Assembly: GCA_022496805.1 (NCBI GenBank)
Contig: CM040091.1
Span: 19,706,336-19,770,335, forward strand
Direction: 5' to 3'
Origin: Pohlia nutans
Lineage: Eukaryota > Streptophyta > Bryopsida > Bryales > Mniaceae
DNA length: 64,000 nucleotides
Shown here: piece after piece, positions 1-12,100 of the stretch
How the letters are laid out: every line of letters starts with the position of its first letter
Numbering within the stretch: position 1 is the first letter of the stretch
Notes under the pieces: model-generated
Seen by the model: only the letters and a program-made list of their open reading frames with translations
Database searches by the model: none
Told to the model about the DNA's origin: nothing
Program-made: the position numbers and the translations under genes

Positions 1-178
1 TTTGGCATTGAAATGACGAGATATAGCGAAGCTTGTTGTTACAATAATGTTTCGATAACGTTCCAGATTGGAGATGAAGTGGTGCTAGTTGTTACAATAA
101 TGTGATCGCTCTAGTTTGGGGTTTAGGGTGTTAGGGTCTGATGCGTGTTTGCTTGATTGCTTGGTGGGAGTACTGCAG

Positions 179-3100
179 GTATTGATGAGCCAGGCTGGTA
201 CTTCACATGCACGTTCCGGGACTTGGATCACGGCTACGACACGGGCATGGAGAATCTGGTGGATCCGAGCCATGTGCCGGTGGCGCATCACGGGGTGAAC
301 GGGGGTGTGATGGGCAAGCGCGACATGGCCGCGCCCATCGCGCTGCAGGTGACGAAGCAGCACACGCGCGGCTTCGAGGGGCAGTGGAATAAGCCTCTGG
401 GCGGCGCCCCGTCTCGTCACGTCTTCGATGCGCCCGCTCGCTTCTCGTATCGCTTCTTCCTCAAGCAGCCTGGCGCCTCCGGCTGCACCACCACCTATTG
501 CACTCCCATGGGTAATTATGTTCATCAACTCTTGCTGCATCATTGGATAGTTCATTATTGGAAACTCACCATCAGATGGGAACCTGTACCCATAAAACAG
601 CTGGTATCGTGAGCCGAGAAGTGACGAGAAAGCATAAGAAACATATCAACCATACAAAAATGGGAAAATAAGCATAAAAAATGTTGTATTATGTGCACCA
701 AAGGACTCACCAAAGTAAGAGCACACGCTGAGTTAAAGTCATCAAGTCGCAAAGATTCATGAAAGTTGAAATCATCCAGAACGACAAGACCCACTCCAGT
801 TCCAACACTGTAACCCACCGGCCTGCCCGTCTCTGGCTCGTGATTGATATAGTAGATTACTCACCATAATCCAACTACAAGTTACGTTCTCGAAAGCTTC
901 AAGGCGCTAATCTGAGTAGACACCCTCAACGGGCAGACCGGTGGGTCACGTTATGTTATTTCATCTACTCGAGCCGTTAGGGTGGGTAATGCTCTCCCCA
1001 CTACCTACCTTGTGCTTCGCACTCGGTAGGTAGTGGGGAGTGCATTACCCACCCTAACGGCTCTCGTAGATGAAATAACATAGTTCGTAATCTGGAGCTG
1101 CATGATAACAACCAAGGAAGATATCAGATTAGCACCATTATGCTCGTCTTTTCCTCCGATTTTTCGCCCTTGGATCTCTCTTTCTCTCTCTTGCTATTAA
1201 GGTACAGCATCTTCCTTCTGTCACTTTGAACCAATATGTAGGACTGCGCGAGATCACTTTGGGTACTGCAAGAGCCAAACTCTCTTGAGAAGAAAGTGTT
1301 TTGCAATCTCTCTTTTTCTTTCTTTTGATGTAAGGTAGAGGATTCTGTTTAAGCATTTTAACCAATTTGTGGGAGCATGCTTTCACTCAATAGAGAGATC
1401 ACTTTGGCTACTACAGGAGCCAAACTCTCTTGAGAGGAACTGATGGTTTCTTATGCAATCATTCAAGTTGTAGACCACTGTTGGAATAGTAGAGAATTTC
1501 ACTTTATTTAAAAAGTAGAGATTACTAACCAAACCATGGTAACTACTATTTGAACCAACATGTAGGACTGCGCAAGATCACTTTGGGTACTGCAAGAGCC
1601 AAACTCTCTTGAGAAGAAAGTGTTATGCAATCATTTAAAGGAGAAGGGATGGTAGAGAATTCCATTTTTTTTATTTAAAGAGTTCTGGTTATAAAGATCA
1701 TTAGCCGAGTCATACTTACAACCAATGTAAGTGTTGATGGAGGTTTTGCCTTATAATAACTTATTAATGTCTCCTGATCGATGCAGGGCCTGGGAAATGT
1801 CGCATTAATGTCATCAACGCCAGGAACTTCATGACGCAGCTGTCCAGCGGGCCTGAATGGTGGCAACTGTTTCCGCGGTGGGCTGACCACCAAATGATGC
1901 TCAACCTCTTCGATGGCGATCTGTCTCTCCTGCACGAACAGGTCAGTGGCCGGGCTTGGTAACTATCGTTTCATTTCTATCGTTGAACCCTAAACCCTAA
2001 ACCCTAAACATGCACACTCACACTGCAGTATAATCACATCCAAACCCTAAACATGCACACCCACACTGCAGTATAATCACATCCAAGATTTGGTGTTAGA
2101 AGCTATCCTCTCCACATCCTTGAACTGCTATAATCACCCTCTATATAGTGTGTGAACTAACTACAATCACTATACATGGGTAATCATTATTGTTCATCAA
2201 CTTAGGATATGAGCCCTTCCTTTAACACCTAAACGTATCGACCCTTTGGACACAAGTAAATGCTAGCTTCACAAATAGATATTAGCATGGCTCAAGTGTA
2301 CATAATGTGTGACCATTGCAATTATAAAATCTACCCAACAAATTTGACGAACTTGCATTCGGAGGCCTCTCCAATATTATCAACATCTTTCCATTACAAG
2401 AGATTTACTTTAGTTGGTAAAGAATCTAATAAGCTTGCAAAGGTGACTTGGATGAATGTCATCCAAAAGCTACAAGGCTTTGAATCTATTCATGATCCAG
2501 TTTTTGGTCTCTGTGACGTTTAGGTGTTAATTAGCTATAGAGGGACTATAGAAGCATCACTATATGTGGCCTGAAAGGCGTAGCTCTCTCACCTTCCCTT
2601 CAAAAACAACATTGAATACAAGGATATTGCATCCAATTCCCAGAGCCAAGGGTGGATGTGCGCATGCTCTAAACCCTAAACCCTAAACTTGCATCACAGG
2701 AGAGGAACCTGCGGGACGCAACGAACGGTCATGTGGAGAAGTGGAACAAGGCCTTTTTCATGCCCACCAAAGCCGATCGCTACGTAGGCGCCTTCCGGCA
2801 GTGGCTAAGCAGGCATGGTGGCAATGGCGTTGCTTATGCAAATGGATTATCTGATGCGCAGCTTCCCCCTCTCATTACCAAGAAGGAAGATCTGCTTGAC
2901 CGCTACCACTCGGTAAGACTCTCTTTCCAGTGATATAAATTCAGTCTCATCTGAATTATAGATGTTCCATTGAATTTGTAATTTTAAAACCACGAATCCT
3001 TGGTCCTTTGGGGTTAAATTTAGTCCTCTGGGGTTGAATTTCTATTGGTGCTCCTCTCCATTGAATTTGAACACTGCTTTCGTTAAAAGTGTGGAATACA

Positions 3101-4636
3101 AAAACTGCGCGTGGCACAAAATTATGATTATGATGTTTAGTTGTAAGTTTCATGGACTTGGGAATTGCGAAGCCTCTTATTGTGTACTAGATAGAGTACT
3201 TTATAAGCTCTGCTACGGCATTTAGCTGGTGCATGCTATTTCCAAGTCGCAAAGCACCCACTACACAATGTTGCGAGCCCATGGAGTACTCTATCTAGCA
3301 TAGCCTACGACACGTTACACATTAGTAGTTTTATTTTGAGTACACTATGGAGAGTTGAGAATAGAAAGAGATGAGGAGTTTACAAAGATTTGGAATACAC
3401 TACGAAGATTGTGTGCATAGGAAAATGCATTACGGGTTAGAACCAATTTGAAGTTGCCACAACTAGTCTTGATTTCTTGGAGTAGGCTATGTTGGGAATG
3501 ACAATCATTAACGTGGGAATATCATAAACCGTGAAGGCCCAAAAGTTGTGCATTAGATTGACATTGAAACACTTAAGACTGTGACCATAAACCGCTTTTT
3601 AGGAGACTAGTGTTGACCAATCGGCTTCTTGTATTTTCTTTATTTTGGATAGAATGATAGGACAGCCCATATATTGACTTTGGATTAGTCCTAGTATCAG
3701 TTTAAGACGAGCCTATGTAACCACTTAAAAAGGGGTTTGAAATACTTTCCACTTACAAAAATTGTAGAAAAATATTTATATGGGATAAAAATATAAAATC
3801 ACTTTACCTCTTTATGATTTCTTCTCTACTATATAGAAAAATTGAGTCATAAGATACAATTTTGTTTCTAATATCCAAATCTCCTTATTTTCACAGTTTT
3901 TGGTATTTCTATGCTACTTCCTTGGTATGTAATTTTGCAGGATATCGGGTGATGGCCTGATATGGGTACCCCCTCTAAAAATAGTGTGATTTTCTAGAAA
4001 TATTTTTTTGACAAGAAAGAAACATTGGAAAATTACAAAAATTAGAGGGTGTTAAAGTGCTGTAACTACATATATGATGTTAAAGACGAAATTTTTAGCA
4101 CACAAAATGAGGTAGATATAAGTTACACTATGTGAGACGCGTAAAAGTGGTACCCATATCATGCCATTCCCCTAACATACCGTTTGTTTACATAGAATAT
4201 GTATAGACTAACTAGACTATTACATTGGTGTTCTAACTTGGAGCCACATATCAGTTTTATAATCTTGGTCTATCAGTTTCCTCATAAGCAACATAATTAC
4301 CATATGATTAGCTTAGGCATAGACCCTTCTATTTTACAAATGAAAAAACTTGTGTGCTTTTACCATAGCACATGCTTGTTTTAATGGTGTTGTTCTTTCT
4401 TGCAGCATACGAAGCAATGCGTGTGCTGCAGCGGGGCGCTGGAGGGATTCAAGAAGGCGCAAACAGCGCTCTGTGTGTTGGCCATTTTGGCCACCGCTGC
4501 AGGAGCTGCGATCACTGCGACGCCCCAGCGCTACATTGCAGTGGCAATCGGAGTGTTGGCAGCGTTCGTGGCGTGGCGCTTGAATGGTGTCATCCGGTCC
4601 TTTTACTACAAAGGCTGGGATCATGCTCGGTTATAG
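179..4636 (+). CDS. PAO/PTC52/TIC55-type Rieske non-heme iron oxygenase, 3' part (5' end outside window)
   Basis: Coding exons seen: 179-511, 1787-1941, 2700-2912 and 4406-4636 (stop TAG), all with GT-AG borders and matching phases, giving about 310 C-terminal residues. The first exon carries the mononuclear iron site N-x2-D-x2-H-x4-H in ENLVDPSHVPVAHHG. Later exons carry the family blocks PGKCRINVINARNF, PRWADHQ, PTKADRYVGAFRQWL and LLDRYHS, then a C-terminal CxxC (QCVCC) and two hydrophobic segments that would anchor the protein in a plastid membrane. Family members (pheophorbide a oxygenase, PTC52, TIC55) act on tetrapyrroles in chloroplast envelope or thylakoid, taking electrons through an N-terminal Rieske [2Fe-2S] centre. 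That centre, about 40% of the usual 500-560 aa, must lie left of base 1. Which of the three subfamilies this is cannot be decided: the KRDMAAPIALQV stretch is nearer TIC55, the exon-3 blocks nearer PAO/PTC52. Confidence 0.9.
810..949. repeat. Inverted-repeat element in oxygenase intron 1
   Basis: A 21-bp arm (810-830, GTAACCCACCGGCCTGCCCGT) is repeated inverted at 929-949 with about two mismatches, around a 98-bp loop. It is a MITE-like or hairpin-forming unit and sits directly against the palindrome at 952-1082. Confidence 0.6.
952..1082. repeat. Near-perfect 131-bp palindrome (hairpin) in oxygenase intron 1
   Basis: The arms 952-1008 and about 1024-1082 are reverse complements with only a few mismatches. 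The short centre TTGTGCTTCGCACTC continues the pairing around a TTC loop. A transcript of either strand would fold into one long hairpin. It could be a foldback MITE or a small-RNA precursor. Confidence 0.75.
1225..1628 (+). repeat. Three dispersed copies of a ~75-bp unit in intron 1
   Basis: The segment with GATCACTTTGGGTACTGCAA and AGCCAAACTCTCTTGAGA occurs at about 1225-1302, 1385-1440 (shorter) and 1550-1628. Spacers between copies are unrelated. This is local duplication inside an intron. Confidence 0.6.
1987..2095 (+). repeat. Interstitial telomere motif (CCCTAAA)3 plus 43-bp tandem duplication
   Basis: Three CCCTAAA units (about 1987-2009) lead into a 43-bp block containing ACATGCACACTCACACTGCA, which is repeated immediately with the telomere motif at each join. 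It lies in intron 2 of the oxygenase. A further AAACCCTAAACCCTAAAC run lies at 2671-2688, just before the exon-3 acceptor. Confidence 0.7.
2050..2215 (-). repeat. Dispersed repeat 'M', copy 1
   Basis: This ~165-bp segment is the reverse complement of related segments at about 22018-22190 and 37262-37450. All share a core around AGTGATTGTGATTGGTTCAC and GGTGTGAATTG-like ends. No clear terminal repeats or target duplication were seen. Confidence 0.6.
2226..2526. mobile_element. TTAA-flanked (piggyBac-like) MITE, family W copy 1
   Basis: A 301-bp element bounded by TTAA at 2222-2225 and 2527-2530. Ends are CACCTAAACGT and ACGTTTAGGTG, perfect inverted repeats. It is homologous along its length to 49069-49390. 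It lies in intron 2 of the oxygenase. Its internal open frame is not a recognisable protein. Confidence 0.8.
2926..3014 (+). mobile_element. Fragment of TTAA-family Z element
   Basis: The right-hand half of family Z (TGATATAAATT through AAACCACGAATCCTTGGTCC) ending GGGGTTAA. The left half is missing. It starts just after the exon-3 donor. Confidence 0.6.
3947..4172 (-). mobile_element. MITE family A ('GGTACC' family), copy A1
   Basis: A 226-bp element in intron 3 of the oxygenase. Its ends read GGGTGATGGCCTGATATGGG and the inverted CATATCATGCCATTCCCC. It matches copies A2-A5 (13102, 16055, 17268, 62510) over the whole length. Flanks TATC/TAAC agree at 3 of 4 bases, as expected for an aged 4-bp target duplication. 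Confidence 0.8.
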
Positions 4637-6114
4637 TTTCGATTCTCATGCTTTCATTTGTACATTGTACGCTGTAATAATTTTCCTGTGAGTGGACCAG
4701 TATTTTCAGAGTGGACTTGTAAAGCTAAGAGCCAAGCTTCCGGATGGCGTTAATCATGAGAGGATGGAGAATTGCCGCCCGGAGAGTGCAGGCTCGGTTT
4801 GTAACTTTCTTGTGTATGATAATACATGATGCTTAACCTGAAAGGACATGGCTTTCTCGATTCCTACACCCAAAATCTCTTTTAAGCATGATTCTCTTTT
4901 TAATTTGTTTTGATACTATTCTAAAAAGTATAGATGCCTTAAATACGTTTGTTTTGGCATTTAAAAAACCCCATTTGGTTCATCGAAGTAGGAATCATGA
5001 GCAAGATTCTCCCCAAAAAAAGTAAGCATGTGAGATGTGAGGCTTAGTTTGTTCTTTACGGGTTAAGAATCGCTTTGGAGTTGGTCACATCCTTCGTAGA
5101 TTCCATTTCCAAGTTTTTCAAGGACTTCTGTTCAGAGAATTGCTTTGGTACGTATTAAGTTTATATTAAATATTCGTTCGTGGGATGGCGAACGAGCTAT
5201 GGTACTACAGTACTGTTATAAAAGGGATCAAGTCATGCCAATTCAAGTTTGGCTCAAGTTTATATTAAATATTCGCTTGTGGGATGGCGACCTAGCTATG
5301 GTACTCCAGTACTGTAATAAAAGGGATCAACTGGATCAAGTCATGCCAATTCAGGTTTGTTGCCAGTGACTAGTGTATGAAATTCACCTTTAGCTTTGTG
5401 AATATCAAATGACTGAACTTTTCTTGAAGCCTTTAGTCAAGCTTCTGTCCATGCTTTCATTTACATTCTTTTCATTTACCTTGGGAAACATCAAAAAGAA
5501 AATTATTCAATCCTTTAGAGCCTTGGTCACTTTCTATACGATTCCATTTTGCATCTTTTGGCATTAAAAGCACACCATTAATATCATCATATCCAAGAAG
5601 GCACCCAAGGAAGAGCTTGAAGATAAATTGAACAGAATCGTGCAACTCACAGCAAACATAAGTTTCTCAAACAAAGTTACGGTAGCAGTCTGTGGCAAAC
5701 TTATTACATCTATTTACAAAGAAAATAAAAATTAGCCGAGGACATTGTGGCAAATTCATCCAGAAATCTTTCATAGGATATCTATCACCTTGTGATTTTC
5801 AAAGTCTAAATTTGACAAATTCTTTGCCAAATAAAAACCTTGTGTTCCTCTCTGTGTGTATGTCTGTTTGTCTGAGCAGGCGTCACTTTTCACTTCAGTT
5901 GGTAGGTGAGTCAAACGGCACCACTGCCCAGGTGCTCAAAACTTGGTGAGTGCCATCAAGTGTGTACAGTGAACTCTGACACTGTTCTGAGTGAAAAGCG
6001 ACGCCTTTGCTAATAGTGGAGTGCTTTATGCTTCCTACATGGATGCATGGTTTCCCATAATATGCATACCAATATGGCTGGTTTCTGCTACATGGAAGGT
6101 AAAGAGCGCTCCGG
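4637..6114. other. Convergent 3' regions of oxygenase and CTL genes
   Basis: Holds the 3' UTR of the oxygenase (to roughly 4.85 kb) and the downstream region of the CTL gene. Apart from the tandem duplication at 5156-5357 I see no gene; open frames here are short and unlike known proteins. Confidence 0.5.
5156..5357 (+). repeat. ~100-bp tandem duplication
   Basis: The block starting AAGTTTATATTAAATATTCG and running through TCATGCCAATTCA occurs twice head to tail with about 90% identity. The second copy has a small internal duplication (GGATCAACTGGATCAA). Confidence 0.75.
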
Positions 6115-9100
6115 TTATCGTTTAGCCTGTTGTTGTTTGCGGGCCGCTTTTGCAGCTCGGGCGGCTTCGTCTGCTTCCACACGTTTGGCATGGGAGGTGA
6201 GCGTGTCCATGAGCAACGGAGGAGCAAACATGGGACTGCCATTGTTTTCTTCTGAGTCTATGCAGAAGGACAGCAAGATGGTATCAATGGCCATCTCTAC
6301 TACTCCAAAGAACATGCCCGCTGCCAAGTACCCCACAAACCAGCAAAACTGCGCAACAACACCACCACCACCAGGATCAGTGCAGTAAAAGAAAATAAAT
6401 CAAAATGGTAACACATTTTTTGCTTTAGGTGACACCTGCTTTTTGAAGCCCCAAAAAACACTGATTATGGTGTACCCAAACCTCTTTAATATCACCTTCT
6501 CTAATATCAAGTGATCCTTTGTTCCCTCACCAAACCTTTGAAAACACACTGATTGAGTTCAGAACTCTCTCACTGTCACAATCTGTTATGTCACAAAAAG
6601 CTGCATAACAAGGAATTCAACAAGAAGTTCCCCATGCAAGCACTTCCTTAATGTCAGTTTTTACATGCAACACTCTTGACTATCACACATTTTTACATGC
6701 AACACTCTTGATTCTTACACGCTTTTACATGCTATTGATTCACACACTTTTACATGTAACACAATAGATTGTCACAAACTTTTACATCCAACATTATTGG
6801 TTGTCAAAATTTTACATGCAACACAATTGATTGTCACGGTTTTATATGCAAACCTATTGATTGTTAACAATGTCACATACATTTTGGGCTTCTGGGCTAC
6901 GACATTAAAGAGGTTTACACAGAAACTGGGATCTAGAACAAAGAGAACATTAATTCAACAAAGTAGCAAAAAGGAATACTGGTTAGAGCAGAGGAAGTTA
7001 CAAATACAACAACCACTTGCAACAATTTTATAATTTTATAAGTTTTCTATGTTTTGATTATCTGCATGCATGCAGACATAATTTGGAAGAAAGAGATGAT
7101 GGTGATGGTGCTCACCAGCACAGGGAAGAGAGGTGAGGAGACTTTGTCATGGCCAGTCTTGTAGGTCTTGGTGTCCAGCATCAAGAAGGCAAAGAGGGCA
7201 CAGGCTAAACTCACGACCACTTTTCCAAGGAATAAGATCAAGTCGCCAATGATATTCACCGCTGCCACTCTCAACACGTTGTTCACAATCAGCCCTGTTG
7301 CCTTGGCTGCTGCCCGGCAGAAGCCCTTCCCATTTATGGCAATCTGCACATACCGTAGGCGGTCGTCAGGATCGGCAAAATAATAATTATAAAACGTGAA
7401 AAAAAGAATCTTAGAAAATAACCACATAATTTGATATTTATTGGAAGTAATTTTCCAAAAATAATAATTATTCGGCTAGATACGGTAATGCCAAGTTTCA
7501 GGGCAACCATGTTACTCTCTCTTCGGCTGGTCAGAAAAGAATATATTAACGTAATCCTTGTAGTGGATTATAAGTGGATTATGAGGGATCATCAACTGTG
7601 TGCTACATTTTTTATAGCTTGTTAAGCAACATTTAGGAACCATAATGTTGTTTCCTAATGTTGTTAACAAATGTAGCAATCAGTGTGTGATTCTAATAGT
7701 GGTTTTCATGATTCTAAAGACCTCCCTATGTAATTATGAGGAGGCCTCTATGATCATAAGGAGATCTCTCCATATGAAGAACATTCTCCTTTAAAGATGT
7801 CTAAAAATTCTAAAAAAAACCCTATAATCTACTCAATGTGAATCTTTTACTCAAAGCTCTCAAAAAGTTATATCTAGTTCAAAAGTTGGATTCACCATGA
7901 CCCAAAGAAATTGAGCCTCTTTTTTTTTAACATTTTTGAGTAGTTCGTATGAAAACTTTCTCTTGTCAAAGTTTATTTACTTTTGAACCAACACATGGAC
8001 TCTATTTGAAGTATATTTTTCACACATTTTAAAACAACGAATCCTTGGTCCTTCATAGGGTTGTTCTGTGCAACAAGCTCGACACAACGTCAAAGACAGA
8101 CAACACATCCCCTCGTTTGAAAATATACCATATTCTTAGAATATACCTACAATATTCCTGAATATTTGAACATATTTCATCCAAGTTGTCTAACGTACTA
8201 GGCACCTGTCGAACAACTCGACAACAACAAACAAGACAACTAGACATTGCCAAAAATGTGTTAAAGAAGACAACCCTGGTCTTTGAGGAATTAAAATTTA
8301 GACAAATCACGTACCACGATGTAAGCATTCCGGTTGATGAACTTGATGGTCCACTCAATGCAACCCAAGCAACATTGCGCACAACAGCAGCAGATGGTGA
8401 TGAAGCATCCCCCGGGCGCGGCTTCCAACACCTTGAGCTTCTTCCGAATCATTTCCAGCAGAAACCGAATCATTTCGATAATGGCCACCAACAAAGAGCC
8501 AAATGCCATGGACCCCAAACTGTACCGAACCACCCTCTTTGCTGATGACAGTACCGGTAGCCACCCCATCTCCTGAACCACCACATGTACCAAAACGTTT
8601 ACAACATGTATAACTGGAGTTAATATTCTTGCATTCATGCATCAAGGAATTTAGGACCTCACTGATTTTTAACGATTTCTGTGCAGCATTCGATATTTCA
8701 TGGGTTAACAATGTGATTTTGGCAACGCGACACTCAATTATAGCTCATTTGACATGCACCTTTCAAAACGATTCTCTCCAATATCTTCGTATCACAAACA
8801 TATCACCCTTACTGTGATATCACTCTTAGGAATTCACACTTACTAAATCCCATTCAAAGTTTGACAACTCTAAATAAAAAATGTTAAGGGACTGATTCTC
8901 TACATTGATATCCTCTCATCACAAACATATGATCAGCCTCTTGATCCCGGGTCGGTTTGACAGCTTTGGTTTAAGAATGGTATTAAGGGTTTTAGCGAGT
9001 GCACGATAACAAATTTTCCAATATAAAGAGCATCCTCTTATCACTAAGGTTGTTCTGTGCAACAAGCTTGACACAATGTCGAAGACAAACAAACATATCC

Positions 9101-12100
9101 GTTCGTCTGGGAATATATCATATTCTTAAGATATTCCTCAATATTCTTAGATGTTCAAGCATATTTCATCCAAGTTGTTTAACGTACTAGACACCCATTG
9201 AACAACTCAACAACAACAAACAAGACAACTAGACAGACATTGTCAAAAATGTGTCAAAGACAACCCTGCTTATCACAAACATATCACCCTCATGAATCCA
9301 AACTTTTTCCCATTCAAAGTTGAACAGCTTTGCCTAAAAAATAAAATGTTATGCAAGTTTGACAAAAAGTAAATTTGCCAAAATGAGGATGTAGAGACTC
9401 ACAGCAGTTTCGCCCCTGGCCCAGTAATAAGCCGCGACGGCACCAGCAATGGTGGTCAAACAGCAAGCAGTGATGAATTGGGTAGTCCAGAAGAAACCGA
9501 AGAAGTGGTACAGAATGGCCCACACTAAGTGCTTGGGGTGGTGCAAGTCATAGCCACAGCAGCTGGTGTCGGTAACATTCCCCAGCGTCAGATCATACGC
9601 CGCACAGCTGTTGTTGCAGTTGTTCCGAGTCACATTGCCTGCACTGAACAGGTACAGCAACCCTGCTACCCAGTAGATCAAAAATGCACTTTGAAACACA
9701 AACGGCACTATTGGGTAGAAAATTAGGCTGGGTATTGCCCCAATCGCCTTTGCAGCCACCTGCATTGCCATCACCACACCACCACCATCAGAAAAGTTGG
9801 GCCACACTATTTTGGTGCCACTTTGACACAAAAGGCTGCATACTGGTCATTTTATTCATACTAGGTTGGTATGGAGGTTGGCACCAAATTATCTTAACCC
9901 TTAAAAGTCCAAATTGGCCATTCCGGCCAACATTATACAGCCAAATTTTATTGTATTTAGAATGGCTCTACACCTCCTATGAGTTTCATATCAAAAGTGA
10001 AGTTCAAATTCATGTCTACATGGTCTTAAAAGCTATTGGGATCTTAATTTGGAACTTTCTACTTACAATAAGTGTTAAATATACGGCAACGTATCTACTA
10101 TGCCCTCGATCCTTTAAGGGTTAATTGCATTTCAATGCACCATCATGGCACCATGTTCACATGCCTTGAAGTTCCTGATGACTTTCTTGAAAGAGCTCCC
10201 TCTAGAAAAAGGAAATTCATCCAATTTCTTTTTGTGCACAATTTTGAGCTTATAACATTAGGTGGTAAGGACTTTAATTGGGCTTTTTGTTTTTAGCATT
10301 TTTGAATAGATCCTATGTAGAATTCTTTTTGTTTAAGTTTAGAGCTTTCTTTTTGTGTGATGTTCTTTAGATTCTAGTGATATAAATTTTGGTCCCATCC
10401 AAATTATAATTTTCACAATATGATTGATTGAATATATGTCATTTCAAAACCACGAATCCTTAGTCTTTTAGGGGATAAGCCACTCTATTTATGTCACAAT
10501 TCAAAAGTCACCCTATGTATATCATTATGTATCAAATTAGTATACATATTACAATTTTAAATATAAGATGGTGATACATAGTGATCACAAATAGGGTGAC
10601 CAAAAGCTCCAAGAAGAAGAGAGACATTGACCACTCACCGAGTGGCATGCATTTTCCTCTATAATGAAGGTTAGATTTTTATTTTATTTTGCATTGCACA
10701 ACTGTTATGACACAAGGTATACCCTTTATTCTACATAGTGTATGTTACATTATTAAAATAATTAGTTGAAAACACCTTTATGAACATGGGTCACTTCATT
10801 TAAGAAACTCACATTATTTAAGTTGCTTCAGACACTCACATTATTTTACATATTATGTAAGTCTACCAACATTCCATAAAAAGAACATGAATCCACATAA
10901 ACCATACTAAATAGAATTAAAGGTGTAGCTAAAAAAACGTTTGTTGACAAAAAATTATTTTTTAAAAAGCAATCATCTATAAGGAAAAAGTTGAATCAGC
11001 AAAATGTAAATAATGGATGAGGAATTTGTACCTTGATTACTGCAACAGCGATTATGAGACGTTTCAGTAGAACAAGCGTGACGAGCACTACAATAACAAA
11101 GACGACTGACATGATCACCGCCACTATCTTCAAGTGGTTAGCCTCCTGCACACAAAAATTGCCAAAGATACCAAATAAAAAAGTATTGGATCCGTAGCTT
11201 CAATTTGTACATAATTCTCTTAACCCCTAAACGTCTGAATGTGCCGCGACAACCAGTAGAATACAGTGTATTTTGGTTGTATTTGAAATGGATCCACACT
11301 TTTAATGGGTTTGAGTTCAGAAGAGAAGTTGAAATTTAGATCAATGCGGTTCTAGTGAGCTATTAAGATCCCAATTTAGAGTTTCTTATTGATAGCAAAT
11401 CTCAACTATACGACAACGTATATACTATACCCATGCGACGTTTAAGGGTTAAGCAATTCTAGGACCCCAATCTAAAGCATGTTATGTAAGAATGATGGCA
11501 ATAATTTCAATGCAAATAATTTAAAAAAGAAAAGTTGACAAACTGGCTAGCAATGTAAACGATTTCATGAGGTAAATGATTTCATAAGGGAAAGGATTCA
11601 TACACTATCAGAAGATGACAACACTTTGTCAGCACCATTTCCTACGACACCTGTGACAACGTCCTTCCCAATCCATCCAGCTGCACACCAAAACCCCCAT
11701 ATCAAATTTCACGTGACTTTTCGTTCACTTAATTTCAACACCAAGCTACATTCTTAAGTTTATTCTAATGTGGGTCACTTTATTTCAAGCGATGTTTTCA
11801 CTCAATCATCGTCTAATGACTTGACAAATGAAAACAATATTCATACTCCTATGCTTCAATGACAAGGCACTTGTGAACACAAGAACGTAGCTCTGTAAAA
11901 GAATTAACCGCTAAAGACCCAAAGGATTCATGGTTTTAAAATGACAAATTCAAGCAATCATATTGTGAAAAAGATAATTCAGATGGAACCAAATGCTCTA
12001 TCATCAAAATCAATAAAGAATGTTGCACTTGTTGATCAGAAAACAAATAAAGTTAACCCCTAAAGGACCAAAAAGCTCAAACTGGGCCTCATGTTTTTCT

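Noticed and set aside
2226..2526. 87-codon frame inside the element at 2.3 kb, with a homologous frame at 49.2 kb
   Set aside because: The conserved frame lies inside a MITE with inverted ends; conservation reflects transposon homology, and there is no transposase or known domain.
9894..10124. TTAA elements as Tourist/Harbinger (TTA/TAA target) or Tc1/mariner (TA target)
   Set aside because: Direct 3-bp repeats would make the ends asymmetrical, and a TA target would not require the conserved outer T and A seen at nearly all copies.
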